64,000 nt of DNA, taken from NCBI RefSeq assembly GCF_009936275.1, contig NZ_AP019797.1, positions 363,501 through 427,500 of the forward strand, in the 5' to 3' direction. The notes beneath the pieces are model-generated. The model searched no databases and was not told where the DNA came from. It saw only the letters and a list, made by a program, of their open reading frames with translations. Source of the DNA: Rhodothermus marinus (GTDB lineage Bacteria > Bacteroidota > Rhodothermia > Rhodothermales > Rhodothermaceae). Positions within the stretch are counted from its first letter, which is position 1, and each line of letters begins with the position of its first letter. The position numbers were made by a program, and so were the translations under genes. Of this stretch, positions 54,458 through 62,915 are shown piece after piece.

Positions 54458-56491
54458 ATGCGACGGTTTTTGCCGGTTTTGCTGCTGATCGTGAGCCTGG
54501 CTGCAGGCGTCCGGGCCCAGACGGCTTCGGTAGCCTCGCCGGACGGCTCACTCGTGGTAAGCTTCACGCTTGAAGACGGACGACCCACCTACCGGATCGA
54601 TCGCTTCGGCCTGCCGCTCATTCTTCCTTCACGCATGGGCTTTGAGTTGCAGGAGCAGCCACCGCTGGTCGGACCGTTCCGGCTCATCGGCGTCGCGCGC
54701 GATACGGTTGATACGATCTGGACGCAGCCATGGGGCGAAAAGAAAGACATCCGGAGCCACTACCACGAACTCCGGCTGCAGCTTGAAGAGACTTCCGAGC
54801 GGCCCCGGCGCATGGACATCGTCTTCCGTGTCTTCGACGAAGGCGTGGGCTTCCGCTACGAATGGCCGGCGCAGCCGAATCTGGACCGGTTCGTCATCAT
54901 GGACGAATTGACCGAGTTCCGGCTGGCGGGCGACCATATGGCCTGGTGGATTCCGGCCTACCATCCAAACCGCTACGAGTATCTGTACCGCCATACGCCC
55001 GTCAGCCAGCTCGACACGGTCCATACGCCCGTCACGATGGAGACGGCCGACGGGTGGTTTCTGAGCTTCCACGAGGCGGACGTGGAGGACTACGCCACGA
55101 TGACGCTGGCGCCGAAAGATTCGCTCACGCTGGAGGTGGACCTGGTGCCCTGGTCCGACGGCACGCGCGTCAAGGCGCAGACGCCGTTCCGATCGCCCTG
55201 GCGCGTGCTGCTCGTGGGCGACGACGCGGGCGAGCTGATCACCAACTACACGATCCTGAACCTGAATCCGCCCAACCGCCTGGGCGACGTTTCGTGGGTG
55301 CGGCCGGCCAAGTACGTGGGCATCTGGTGGGAAATGCACATCGGCCGTTCTACGTGGGGCTCCGGCCCGCGTCACGGGGCCACCACCGAAAACGCCAAGC
55401 GCTACATCGACTTTGCCGCCCGTCACGGGTTCGATGCCGTGCTGATTGAGGGCTGGAATGTCGGCTGGGACGGCGACTGGACGCAGAACGGCGACAAGTT
55501 TCGCTTTACTGAGCCCTATCCGGACTTCGACATCGAAGAGGTCGCCCGCTACGCCCGCGAAAAAGGCGTCCAGCTCATCGGCCACCACGAGACGGCCTGT
55601 CACATCACGAACTACGAGCGCCAGATGGAAGACGCCTTCGCTTTCTACCGGCGGCTGGGCATTCACATGGTGAAGACGGGCTATGTGGCCCATGGCCGCA
55701 ACTGCGTCTGGATCGACGAGCAGGGCCGAGAGCATCGCGAGTGGCACCACGGCCAGTTCATGGTGCGCCATCATCGGCGCGTACTTGAAACGGCCGCCCG
55801 CTACCAGATCGCCATCAATGCGCACGAGCCGGTCAAAGACACGGGTGAGCGCCGCACCTATCCGAACATGGTCAGCCGTGAAGGCGCCCGCGGCCAGGAG
55901 TACAACGCCTGGAGCGCGGACGGCGGCAATCCGCCCGAGCACACGACGATCCTCCCCTTTACGCGGCTGCTGGCCGGACCGATGGACTTCACACCGGGCA
56001 TCTTCGACATCCTCATCGAAGACCGTCCCAACAATCGGGTCAACACGACACTGGCCAAGCAGCTGGCGCTCTACGTGGTCATCTACAGCCCGCTTCAGAT
56101 GGCAGCCGACCTGCCGGAGCACTACGAGGCGCGGCCCGACGCCTTCCAGCTCATCAAAGATGTGCCCGTCGACTGGGAGGACACGCGCGTGCTGCACGCC
56201 CGCATCGGCGACTACGTGACGATCGTTCGCAAGGACCGCCACAGCGACGACTGGTATCTGGGCAGCATCACCGACGAGTACGGCCGCACGTTGCAGGCCT
56301 CGCTCTCGTTTCTGGAGCCCGGCCGCAAATACGTGGCGGAAATCTACCGCGACGCCCCGGATGCCGACTGGCGCACGAATCCGCTGGCGATCGAAATCAC
56401 CCGCCAGATCGTCGATGCCTCGACCGTGCTGACGCTGCGCCTGGCGCCGGGCGGCGGCACAGCCATTCGTTTCCATCCGGTAGAAGAATGA
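54458..56491 (+). CDS. Glycoside hydrolase family 97 (SusB-like)
   Basis: The 677-residue enzyme has a signal peptide (MRRFLPVLLLIVSLAAGVRAQ), an N-terminal beta-sandwich (residues about 25-275), a catalytic TIM barrel (about 280-560) and a C-terminal beta domain. GH97 landmarks are LIEGWNVGWDGDW, IGHHETACHITNYE, INAHEPVKDTGERRTYPN and FTPGIFDI. Glu residues in these segments suggest the inverting alpha-glucosidase type, although the retaining alpha-galactosidase type exists in the family. It is periplasmic or surface-associated and is controlled by the promoter/operator directly upstream. Confidence 0.94.
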   Translation: MRRFLPVLLLIVSLAAGVRAQTASVASPDGSLVVSFTLEDGRPTYRIDRFGLPLILPSRMGFELQEQPPLVGPFRLIGVARDTVDTIWTQPWGEKKDIRSHYHELRLQLEETSERPRRMDIVFRVFDEGVGFRYEWPAQPNLDRFVIMDELTEFRLAGDHMAWWIPAYHPNRYEYLYRHTPVSQLDTVHTPVTMETADGWFLSFHEADVEDYATMTLAPKDSLTLEVDLVPWSDGTRVKAQTPFRSPWRVLLVGDDAGELITNYTILNLNPPNRLGDVSWVRPAKYVGIWWEMHIGRSTWGSGPRHGATTENAKRYIDFAARHGFDAVLIEGWNVGWDGDWTQNGDKFRFTEPYPDFDIEEVARYAREKGVQLIGHHETACHITNYERQMEDAFAFYRRLGIHMVKTGYVAHGRNCVWIDEQGREHREWHHGQFMVRHHRRVLETAARYQIAINAHEPVKDTGERRTYPNMVSREGARGQEYNAWSADGGNPPEHTTILPFTRLLAGPMDFTPGIFDILIEDRPNNRVNTTLAKQLALYVVIYSPLQMAADLPEHYEARPDAFQLIKDVPVDWEDTRVLHARIGDYVTIVRKDRHSDDWYLGSITDEYGRTLQASLSFLEPGRKYVAEIYRDAPDADWRTNPLAIEITRQIVDASTVLTLRLAPGGGTAIRFHPVEE

Positions 56492-56572
56492 GCGGCTCGG
56501 CCCACCGCATGCGGGACCTATTTTTCAGTAACTTCATAAAAGCAATGAACCTTCGACCAGACCTTCGGACGC

Positions 56573-56947
56573 ATGCGGTGGGTGATTGTCGGGCTGGCGC
56601 TGCTGCTCGGCGGATGCGTCGGGTCGCGCAAGGCGCAGGAGTCGGAAAACGGCCTGCACGTATGGAAAAGCGACACGCCCTGGGGTGAGGTGACCGTGCG
56701 CCAGATGCGGAGCGATAAAGGGCTCTGCACCTTCCGGGAGGTCACGCTCCATCGGCAGGTCGGGCTCTACATCGACGGGCGGCCTACGTTCGTGCGGGCG
56801 ACCGATTACCTGTGCGACGACGTCTTCGACGACTGGCGTTTCCGCTCGGCCATCGAGCAGCAGCGGGCCAACTACTGGGACCTGTCCGGTCTGTTGCTGC
56901 ACCTGATGTACAGCACGATGCCCATCGAGGAGCATCCCCGCTGGTAG
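56573..56947 (+). CDS. Small hypothetical lipoprotein
   Basis: The 124-residue product has a lipobox LLGGC (cysteine 15) after MRWVIVGLALLL. The mature part contains WKSDTPWGEVTVRQM and LYIDGRPTFVRATDYL, mixed beta and helical character, and ends IEEHPRW. No family is recognised. It lies between the GH97 gene and secA on the same strand, starting 82 bases after the GH97 stop. Confidence 0.75.
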   Translation: MRWVIVGLALLLGGCVGSRKAQESENGLHVWKSDTPWGEVTVRQMRSDKGLCTFREVTLHRQVGLYIDGRPTFVRATDYLCDDVFDDWRFRSAIEQQRANYWDLSGLLLHLMYSTMPIEEHPRW

Positions 56948-57106
56948 GCGCGGTGGTGAGGGCTGTTCTGTGGAGATCGCGGGCGGGAACGGACCGCTCC
57001 GGGCGGCGTGAGACTGCCGGTACCGATTTAAGCGGTACGGCTATCCGCGGTGTCGCATTTCGATGCCGCGGTTCTTGCGTGTAAATATCCGGAGTCGCGA
57101 ATTGCC

Positions 57107-60100
57107 ATGTTTGACTTTCTGAAAAAGCTGTTCGGGGATCGCAACGAGCGGGAGCTGCGGAAACTCTGGCCCATTGTCCATAAAGTCAACGAGTACGCCG
57201 AGCAGTTCAAGGCGCTCAGCGACGAAGAGCTGCGCGCCAAGACCGACGAGTTCAAGCGACGCATCAAAGAGGCCGTGGCCGACATCGAGGCGCGTAAGGC
57301 CGACATCGAGGCGCGCCTGCGGGGGGAAGTGCACGACATCAGCGGCGACGGCCACGCCGAGGTCGAAGAACTCTCGCCCGAAGAGCGCGAGCGGCTCTAC
57401 GAAGAGCTGGACGACCTCGAAAAAGAATGGCTGGAGCGCGTCGAGCGTAAGCTCGATGAGCTGTTGCCCGAGGCGTTTGCCGTCGTGAAGGAAGCCTGCC
57501 GCCGTATGCTGGGCAAGGAGTGGATGGCCGGCGGGCAGAAGATCGTCTGGGACATGGTCCCCTACGACGTGCAGATCCTCGGCGGCATCGTGCTGCATCA
57601 GGGCAAGATCGCCGAGATGAAGACGGGCGAGGGGAAGACGCTTGTGGCCGTCATGCCCGTTTACCTGAACGCGCTGGCCGGTCGCGGCGTGCACGTCGTG
57701 ACGGTCAACCCCTACCTGGCACAGCGCGATGCCGAGTGGATGGGGCCGATCTATGAGTTTCTGGGCCTGACCGTCGATGTCATCGACAAGTACGAGCCGC
57801 ATTCCGAAGGGCGGCGCCGCGCCTATCAGGCCGACATCACCTACGGTACGAACAACGAGTTCGGGTTCGACTACCTGCGCGACCACTCCTTCGTGATCGA
57901 TCCGGACCAGCTCGTGCAACGCGGCCACCACTACGCGATCGTCGACGAGGTCGACTCGGTGCTCATCGACGAGGCGCGCACGCCGCTGATCATCTCGGGT
58001 CCGGTGCCCCAGTCGGGCGACGAGCGCTTCACCGAGCTCAAGCCGGTCATCGAAAAACTCGTCTACCTGCAGCAGCGGCTGGTGGCGCAGCTCGTGGCCG
58101 AAGCCGAGCAGAAGCTGAAGGAGCGGGATAAAGCGCTGGAAGCCGGCGATCGCAAACGGGCCAGCGAACTGGAAGAGGAGGCCGGACTGGCACTGCTTCG
58201 GGCTGCGCGAGGCTTTCCGCGCAACAAGCGCTTCATGAAGCTCAAGACCGAGCCGGGCGTCGAGACGCTCCTGCAGCGCACCGAAGCCTTCTACCTGCAG
58301 GACAACGCCAAGAACATGCCCTTCGTCGACGAAGTGCTCTACTTCGCGCTCGACGAAAAGAACCACACCATCGAACTTACCGAAAAGGGTCTCGACGAGA
58401 TCGCCCGCATCGCCGGCCAAGACCGCGACATGTTCGTCTTGCCTGACCTGGGTGAGGAGACGGCCCGGCTTGAGCAGGAATACCGGGAAAAGCTCCGCAG
58501 GCTGGAAGAAGAACTGGCGCAGCGCACCGACCTTTCCGAAGAGAAGCGCCAGAACAAGCTGGAAAACGATCGGCGCCTGCTGCACAAGGAACTGGAGGAG
58601 CAGAAGCGGGAGCTGTACAACCGGTACGCCGAGCGGGCCGAGCGCCTGCATGCCGTCGAGCAGCTGCTGCGTGCTTACACGCTTTATGAGCGTGACGTCG
58701 AGTATATCGTCCAGGACGGCAAGGTCCTGATCGTCGACGAGCACACGGGCCGTGTGCTGCCCGGTCGCCGCTATTCCGATGGACTGCACCAGGCCATCGA
58801 GGCGAAAGAGGGCGTCAAGGTGCAGGCGGCCACGCAGACCTACGCCACGATCACGCTGCAGAACTACTTCCGCATGTACCACAAGCTGGCCGGCATGACG
58901 GGTACGGCCATCACCGAGGCGGAAGAGTTCTACAAGATCTACGGCCTGGACGTCATCGTCATCCCCACGCACAAGCCCGTCATTCGCGTCGATCACGAGG
59001 ACCTGGTCTTCCGCACCAAGCGCGAGAAGTACAACGCGGTCATCCAGAAGATCAAGGAGTACCACAGGAAGGGGCAGCCCGTGCTGGTGGGCACCACGTC
59101 GGTCGAAGTGTCGGAGATGCTCAGCCGCATGCTCAAGCGCGAGGGCATCCCGCACAACGTGCTGAACGCCCGCCGGGATCGGGCCAAGCAGGAAGCGCTG
59201 ATCGTGGCACAGGCTGGTCAGAAGGGCGCCGTGACGATCGCCACGAACATGGCCGGTCGCGGTACCGACATCAAGCTCGGGCCGGGCGTCAAGGAACTGG
59301 GCGGACTGGCCATCATCGGCACCGAGCGCCACGAAAGCCGCCGTATCGACCTGCAGCTCCGGGGCCGCGCCGGGCGCCAGGGCGATCCGGGCGAAAGCCA
59401 GTTTTACGTCTCGCTCGAAGACGACCTGATGCGCCTGTTCGGCTCCGACCGCATCGCCCGTATTATGGACCGACTCAAGATGGAAGAGGGCGAGGTCATC
59501 ACGCATCCGTGGGTGACCAAGAGCATCGAGCGGGCGCAGAAGAAGGTCGAGCAGAACAACTTCGCCATTCGCAAGCGGCAGCTCGAATTCGACGACGTGC
59601 TCGACGCGCAGCGCCGCGTCATCTACAGCCGCCGCCGGCACGCGCTCACGGGCGAGCGTATCAGCCACGATGTGCTCGAAATGCTGCGCGACGTGCTCGG
59701 CCAGATCGTCGAGCGGCACTACAAAGAAGGCGACCTGGAGGGGCTGCGCGACGAGGTGCTGCGCACGTTCGCCTTCGACTTCGAGATGACGCCGGAAGAG
59801 TTCGCCCGCCTGGGCGACGACGGCGTCTTCGACCGGCTCTACCAGGCCGCCCTCGACTTCTACCGCCGCAAGCGCCAGATGCTGGCCGAGCCTTTCTACG
59901 AGCGGCTGCAGGCCTTCCTGAACCAGGACGGGCTGGAGCAGAAGCCCGACCGGGTCGTGGTGGACTTCACCGACGGCCGCCGCGTGCTCCGGGCCGTTGC
60001 CCGCGTGGACGAAGCGCTGCGCACGCGCGGCCAGGAGATCAACAACGCGCTGGAACGGGCCGCGCTGCTGCACTTCATCGACGAGCACTGGACCGAACAC

Positions 60101-60517
60101 CTGCGTGAGCTGGACGAACTCAAGGAGGGCATCAACCTGCGGGCCTTCGGACAGCGCGACCCGCTCGTCGAGTACAAGGTCGAGGGTTTCAAGCTCTTCC
60201 AGCAGACGCTCGACAAGATCAACCGCGACGCGATCTCGTTCATCTTCCGGGCCGGGCCGCTGGTGGAGACGCGTCCGGCCGCACCGGCGAGCGCGCCGCG
60301 TCGGCGCCTGGACCCGTCACGTGCGCGGGTGCAGCACGAAAGCGTTGATTCCTACGGCGTGCACGTGCGGGCGCAGTCGCCGGCCGACTCGGCCGCGCGG
60401 CGCGATCCCACGGTCAAAGAACAGCCGGTGGTCGTGGGCGAAAAGATCGGTCGCAACGATCCCTGTCCCTGTGGCAGCGGCAAAAAGTACAAGCACTGCT
60501 GCGGACGCAACCGCTGA
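57107..60517 (+). CDS. secA: Preprotein translocase ATPase SecA
   Basis: The 1136-residue motor drives proteins through SecYEG. Walker A is MKTGEGKT (residues 171-178), the DEAD-box DEVD is at 280-283, and TEAEEFYKIY, TTSVEVSEML, RGRAGRQGDPGES and the C-terminal zinc motif NDPCPCGSGKKYKHCC follow. It is about 235 residues longer than E. coli SecA, with extra helical segments near residues 55-115 and 320-490, as in other Bacteroidota. ATG 57107 starts the normal MFDFLKKLFG; an upstream extension (57050) is not conserved. A recN gene follows 26 bases later. Confidence 0.97.
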   Translation: MFDFLKKLFGDRNERELRKLWPIVHKVNEYAEQFKALSDEELRAKTDEFKRRIKEAVADIEARKADIEARLRGEVHDISGDGHAEVEELSPEERERLYEELDDLEKEWLERVERKLDELLPEAFAVVKEACRRMLGKEWMAGGQKIVWDMVPYDVQILGGIVLHQGKIAEMKTGEGKTLVAVMPVYLNALAGRGVHVVTVNPYLAQRDAEWMGPIYEFLGLTVDVIDKYEPHSEGRRRAYQADITYGTNNEFGFDYLRDHSFVIDPDQLVQRGHHYAIVDEVDSVLIDEARTPLIISGPVPQSGDERFTELKPVIEKLVYLQQRLVAQLVAEAEQKLKERDKALEAGDRKRASELEEEAGLALLRAARGFPRNKRFMKLKTEPGVETLLQRTEAFYLQDNAKNMPFVDEVLYFALDEKNHTIELTEKGLDEIARIAGQDRDMFVLPDLGEETARLEQEYREKLRRLEEELAQRTDLSEEKRQNKLENDRRLLHKELEEQKRELYNRYAERAERLHAVEQLLRAYTLYERDVEYIVQDGKVLIVDEHTGRVLPGRRYSDGLHQAIEAKEGVKVQAATQTYATITLQNYFRMYHKLAGMTGTAITEAEEFYKIYGLDVIVIPTHKPVIRVDHEDLVFRTKREKYNAVIQKIKEYHRKGQPVLVGTTSVEVSEMLSRMLKREGIPHNVLNARRDRAKQEALIVAQAGQKGAVTIATNMAGRGTDIKLGPGVKELGGLAIIGTERHESRRIDLQLRGRAGRQGDPGESQFYVSLEDDLMRLFGSDRIARIMDRLKMEEGEVITHPWVTKSIERAQKKVEQNNFAIRKRQLEFDDVLDAQRRVIYSRRRHALTGERISHDVLEMLRDVLGQIVERHYKEGDLEGLRDEVLRTFAFDFEMTPEEFARLGDDGVFDRLYQAALDFYRRKRQMLAEPFYERLQAFLNQDGLEQKPDRVVVDFTDGRRVLRAVARVDEALRTRGQEINNALERAALLHFIDEHWTEHLRELDELKEGINLRAFGQRDPLVEYKVEGFKLFQQTLDKINRDAISFIFRAGPLVETRPAAPASAPRRRLDPSRARVQHESVDSYGVHVRAQSPADSAARRDPTVKEQPVVVGEKIGRNDPCPCGSGKKYKHCCGRNR

Positions 60518-60543
60518 GCTGACCGCCACGTGCGGCGTGGGCT

Positions 60544-62280
60544 ATGCTGCGGACGCTTTACATCCGGGACTACGCGCTGATCGAGGAACTTGAGGTTGAA
60601 TTCGGCAGCGGACTCAACATCCTCACCGGCGAGACCGGCGCGGGGAAGTCCATTCTGATCGGCGCGCTCAAGATGATTCTGGGCGAGCGGGCCGATACGG
60701 AAATGATCCGCAGCGGCGCCCGCAAGGCCGTCGTGGAAGGCGTCTTCGACGAGGCCGACACGCCCCGCATCCGGGCGCTGCTCGAGGCGAGTGCCATCGA
60801 CCCGATGCCCCAGCTCATCGTGCGCCGCGAGATCCTGCCCGGCCAGAGCCGCGCCTTTATCAACGACACGCCGGCCACCGTCCAGCTCCTTCGTGAGGTG
60901 GCGGCGCAGCTCATCGACCTGCACGGCCAGCACGAACATCAGAGCCTGCTCCGCACCGAAACGCACCTGGAACTGCTCGACAACTTCGGCAGCCTGGGCG
61001 GACTCCGCGACACCTACCGGCGCCACTACGAAGAGGTGGCCCGCCTGATCCGGGAACGCGAGGCGCTCATGGCCCGTCGCCGCGAGCTGCAGGAGCAGAA
61101 AGAGCGCTACGCGTTCGAGATCGAGGAAATCGACCGGGTCAATCCACAGGAAGGCGAGGAGGAGGCGCTCGAAGCCGAGCTGCGCATCCTCGAAAACGCC
61201 GAGCAGCTCTACGAGGCCACGGCACGCCTTTACGAACTGCTCTACGAGTCGGAAAACGCCGTGCACGATCAGCTCGTGCTGGCCCGGAACGAGCTGCAGG
61301 ACCTGGTACGGATCGACCGGAGCTTCGAGGAGGCGCTCCAGGAGATCCGTTCGGCGCAGATCAGCGTGGCTGAGATCGCCAAGTTTTTGCAGGACTACAA
61401 CGCGCGAATCGAGTTCAACCCGGAGCGGCTGGAAGAAATCCGCGCGCGGCTGGTCGAGCTGGAGTTGCTCAAGCGCAAGTACGGCGGTACGCTGGAGGCC
61501 GTGCTGGCCCATCGCGCCGAGATCGGCCGCAAGTACGAGCTGGCCGTGGACTTCGAGGGCGCGTTGGAGCGGCTGGATCGCCGGCTGGCCGAAGCCATGC
61601 AGGCGCTTTCGATGGCGGCGCAGCGCCTTTCGGCCAAGCGGCGTGAGGTGGCCGAGCGCATCGAACAGGCCATCGTCAGCGAACTGGCCGTGCTGGGTAT
61701 GCCCGACAGCCGCTTCGAGGTGCGCTTCACGCATCGGCCCGACCCCGAGGGCTGGATCGTCATCCCCGTACCGGGTCGGGAGCCCGAGCGCTACGCGGCC
61801 TTCACAACCGGCATGGACCAGGTGGAATTTTACATCACGACCAACCCGGGCGAACCGCTCCGACCGCTGGCGCGCGTGGCATCGGGTGGCGAAGTCAGCC
61901 GGATCATGCTCGCGCTCAAGACGATCCTGGCCAAAAGCGACCGCCTGCCGATCCTGGTCTTCGACGAGATCGACACGGGCATCTCGGGCGCCATTGCGCA
62001 CCGGGTGGGTGAGCGGCTGCATGACCTGGCCAGCTACCATCAGATCATTGCCATCACGCACCTGCCCCAGATTGCCGCCTTCGGCGACGTGCACTTTCTG
62101 GTCGAAAAAGTGGTCGAAGACGGCCGCGCCAAGACGCGCATCCGGCGGCTTTCGGACGAAGAGCGGGCGCGTCAGGTGGCCGCGCTCATGAGCGGCGCCG
62201 AGGTGACCGAAGCTGCCCTGGAAAGCGCCCGCGAGCTGATCCGCCAGGTGGCCGCCCGCGAAAAAACGCCCGAAGCCTGA
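60544..62280 (+). CDS. recN: DNA repair protein RecN
   Basis: The 578-residue SMC-like ATPase acts in double-strand-break repair. Walker A is GETGAGKS (residues 29-36), followed by a long coiled coil (about 155-390), the signature VASGGEVSRIMLALK, and Walker B ILVFDEIDTGISG. It begins 26 bases after secA and runs directly into the fRMsr gene. The length is typical of RecN. Confidence 0.96.
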   Translation: MLRTLYIRDYALIEELEVEFGSGLNILTGETGAGKSILIGALKMILGERADTEMIRSGARKAVVEGVFDEADTPRIRALLEASAIDPMPQLIVRREILPGQSRAFINDTPATVQLLREVAAQLIDLHGQHEHQSLLRTETHLELLDNFGSLGGLRDTYRRHYEEVARLIREREALMARRRELQEQKERYAFEIEEIDRVNPQEGEEEALEAELRILENAEQLYEATARLYELLYESENAVHDQLVLARNELQDLVRIDRSFEEALQEIRSAQISVAEIAKFLQDYNARIEFNPERLEEIRARLVELELLKRKYGGTLEAVLAHRAEIGRKYELAVDFEGALERLDRRLAEAMQALSMAAQRLSAKRREVAERIEQAIVSELAVLGMPDSRFEVRFTHRPDPEGWIVIPVPGREPERYAAFTTGMDQVEFYITTNPGEPLRPLARVASGGEVSRIMLALKTILAKSDRLPILVFDEIDTGISGAIAHRVGERLHDLASYHQIIAITHLPQIAAFGDVHFLVEKVVEDGRAKTRIRRLSDEERARQVAALMSGAEVTEAALESARELIRQVAAREKTPEA

Positions 62281-62323
62281 AGTGGCTTCTACAAGTTCTG
62301 AAATTCAGAGCAACCAGGAATCG

Positions 62324-62857
62324 ATGATGGCCGAAACCACGACGTTACTGACGCTGCTTCCGGTTACGGCGGGTGCCGAGGAGCGCGCCCGGCACTACGA
62401 GGCCGTACGCCGGCATATCGACGCATTGCTCGAAGGCGAAACGGACTGGATCGCCGCCATGGCGACCGTGGCCTGCGAGCTGCACCACGCTTTCGACTAC
62501 TACCACTGGACCGGCTTCTACCGGGCCGTTTCGGACGATCTGCTCATCGTGGGGCCCTACCAGGGCACGCACGGATGCCTGCGCATTCCGTTCAGCCGGG
62601 GTGTGTGTGGCGCCGCCGCCCGTATGCGACAGACGCAGCTCGTGCCCGACGTGCATCAGTTTCCCGATCACATTGCCTGCTCTGCCACCACGCAGTCGGA
62701 GATCGTGGTACCGGTGCTGACGCCGGAAGGTCGCCTGCTGGCCGTGCTGGACATCGATTCGGACATACCGGCCGCCTTCACCGAAGTGGATCAGCGCTAC
62801 CTGGAACAACTCTGCGCCGAGCTGGGGCGCCGTTTTGCCGATACGCCGCAGCGGTGA
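62324..62857 (+). CDS. GAF-domain free methionine-(R)-sulfoxide reductase
   Basis: The 177-residue GAF protein matches fRMsr: FDYYHWTGFYRAVSDDLLIVGPYQG, then three cysteines in HGCLRIP, RGVCGAAA and HIACSATTQSE, which correspond to the catalytic and resolving set, then IVVPVLTPEGRLLAVLDIDSD. It reduces free methionine R-sulfoxide with thioredoxin. An AGGA site precedes ATG 62324; an in-frame GTG at 62282 is less likely. It starts 44 bases after recN and ends at a strong bidirectional terminator. Confidence 0.92.
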   Translation: MMAETTTLLTLLPVTAGAEERARHYEAVRRHIDALLEGETDWIAAMATVACELHHAFDYYHWTGFYRAVSDDLLIVGPYQGTHGCLRIPFSRGVCGAAARMRQTQLVPDVHQFPDHIACSATTQSEIVVPVLTPEGRLLAVLDIDSDIPAAFTEVDQRYLEQLCAELGRRFADTPQR

Positions 62858-62860
62858 AAC

Positions 62861-62901
62861 GCAAAACGCCGGGCCCGAAGGACCCGGCGTTGTCGTTTTG
62901 C
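62861..62901. terminator. Bidirectional terminator between convergent genes
   Basis: Outer arms GCAAAACG and CGTTTTGC (62861-62868 with 62894-62901) enclose stem AACGCCGGG / CCCGGCGTT (62865-62873 with 62883-62891), one mismatch near the loop. T-rich stretches occur on both sides, so it can stop transcription from recN-fRMsr and from the mutase gene. Confidence 0.85.
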
Positions 62902-62915
62902 AACTGGCGGCTGCC

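Noticed and set aside
57041-60100. Open frame of about 1019 codons on the minus strand across secA
   Set aside because: It mirrors secA codon positions and has no recognisable domain; SecA motifs on the plus strand are unambiguous.
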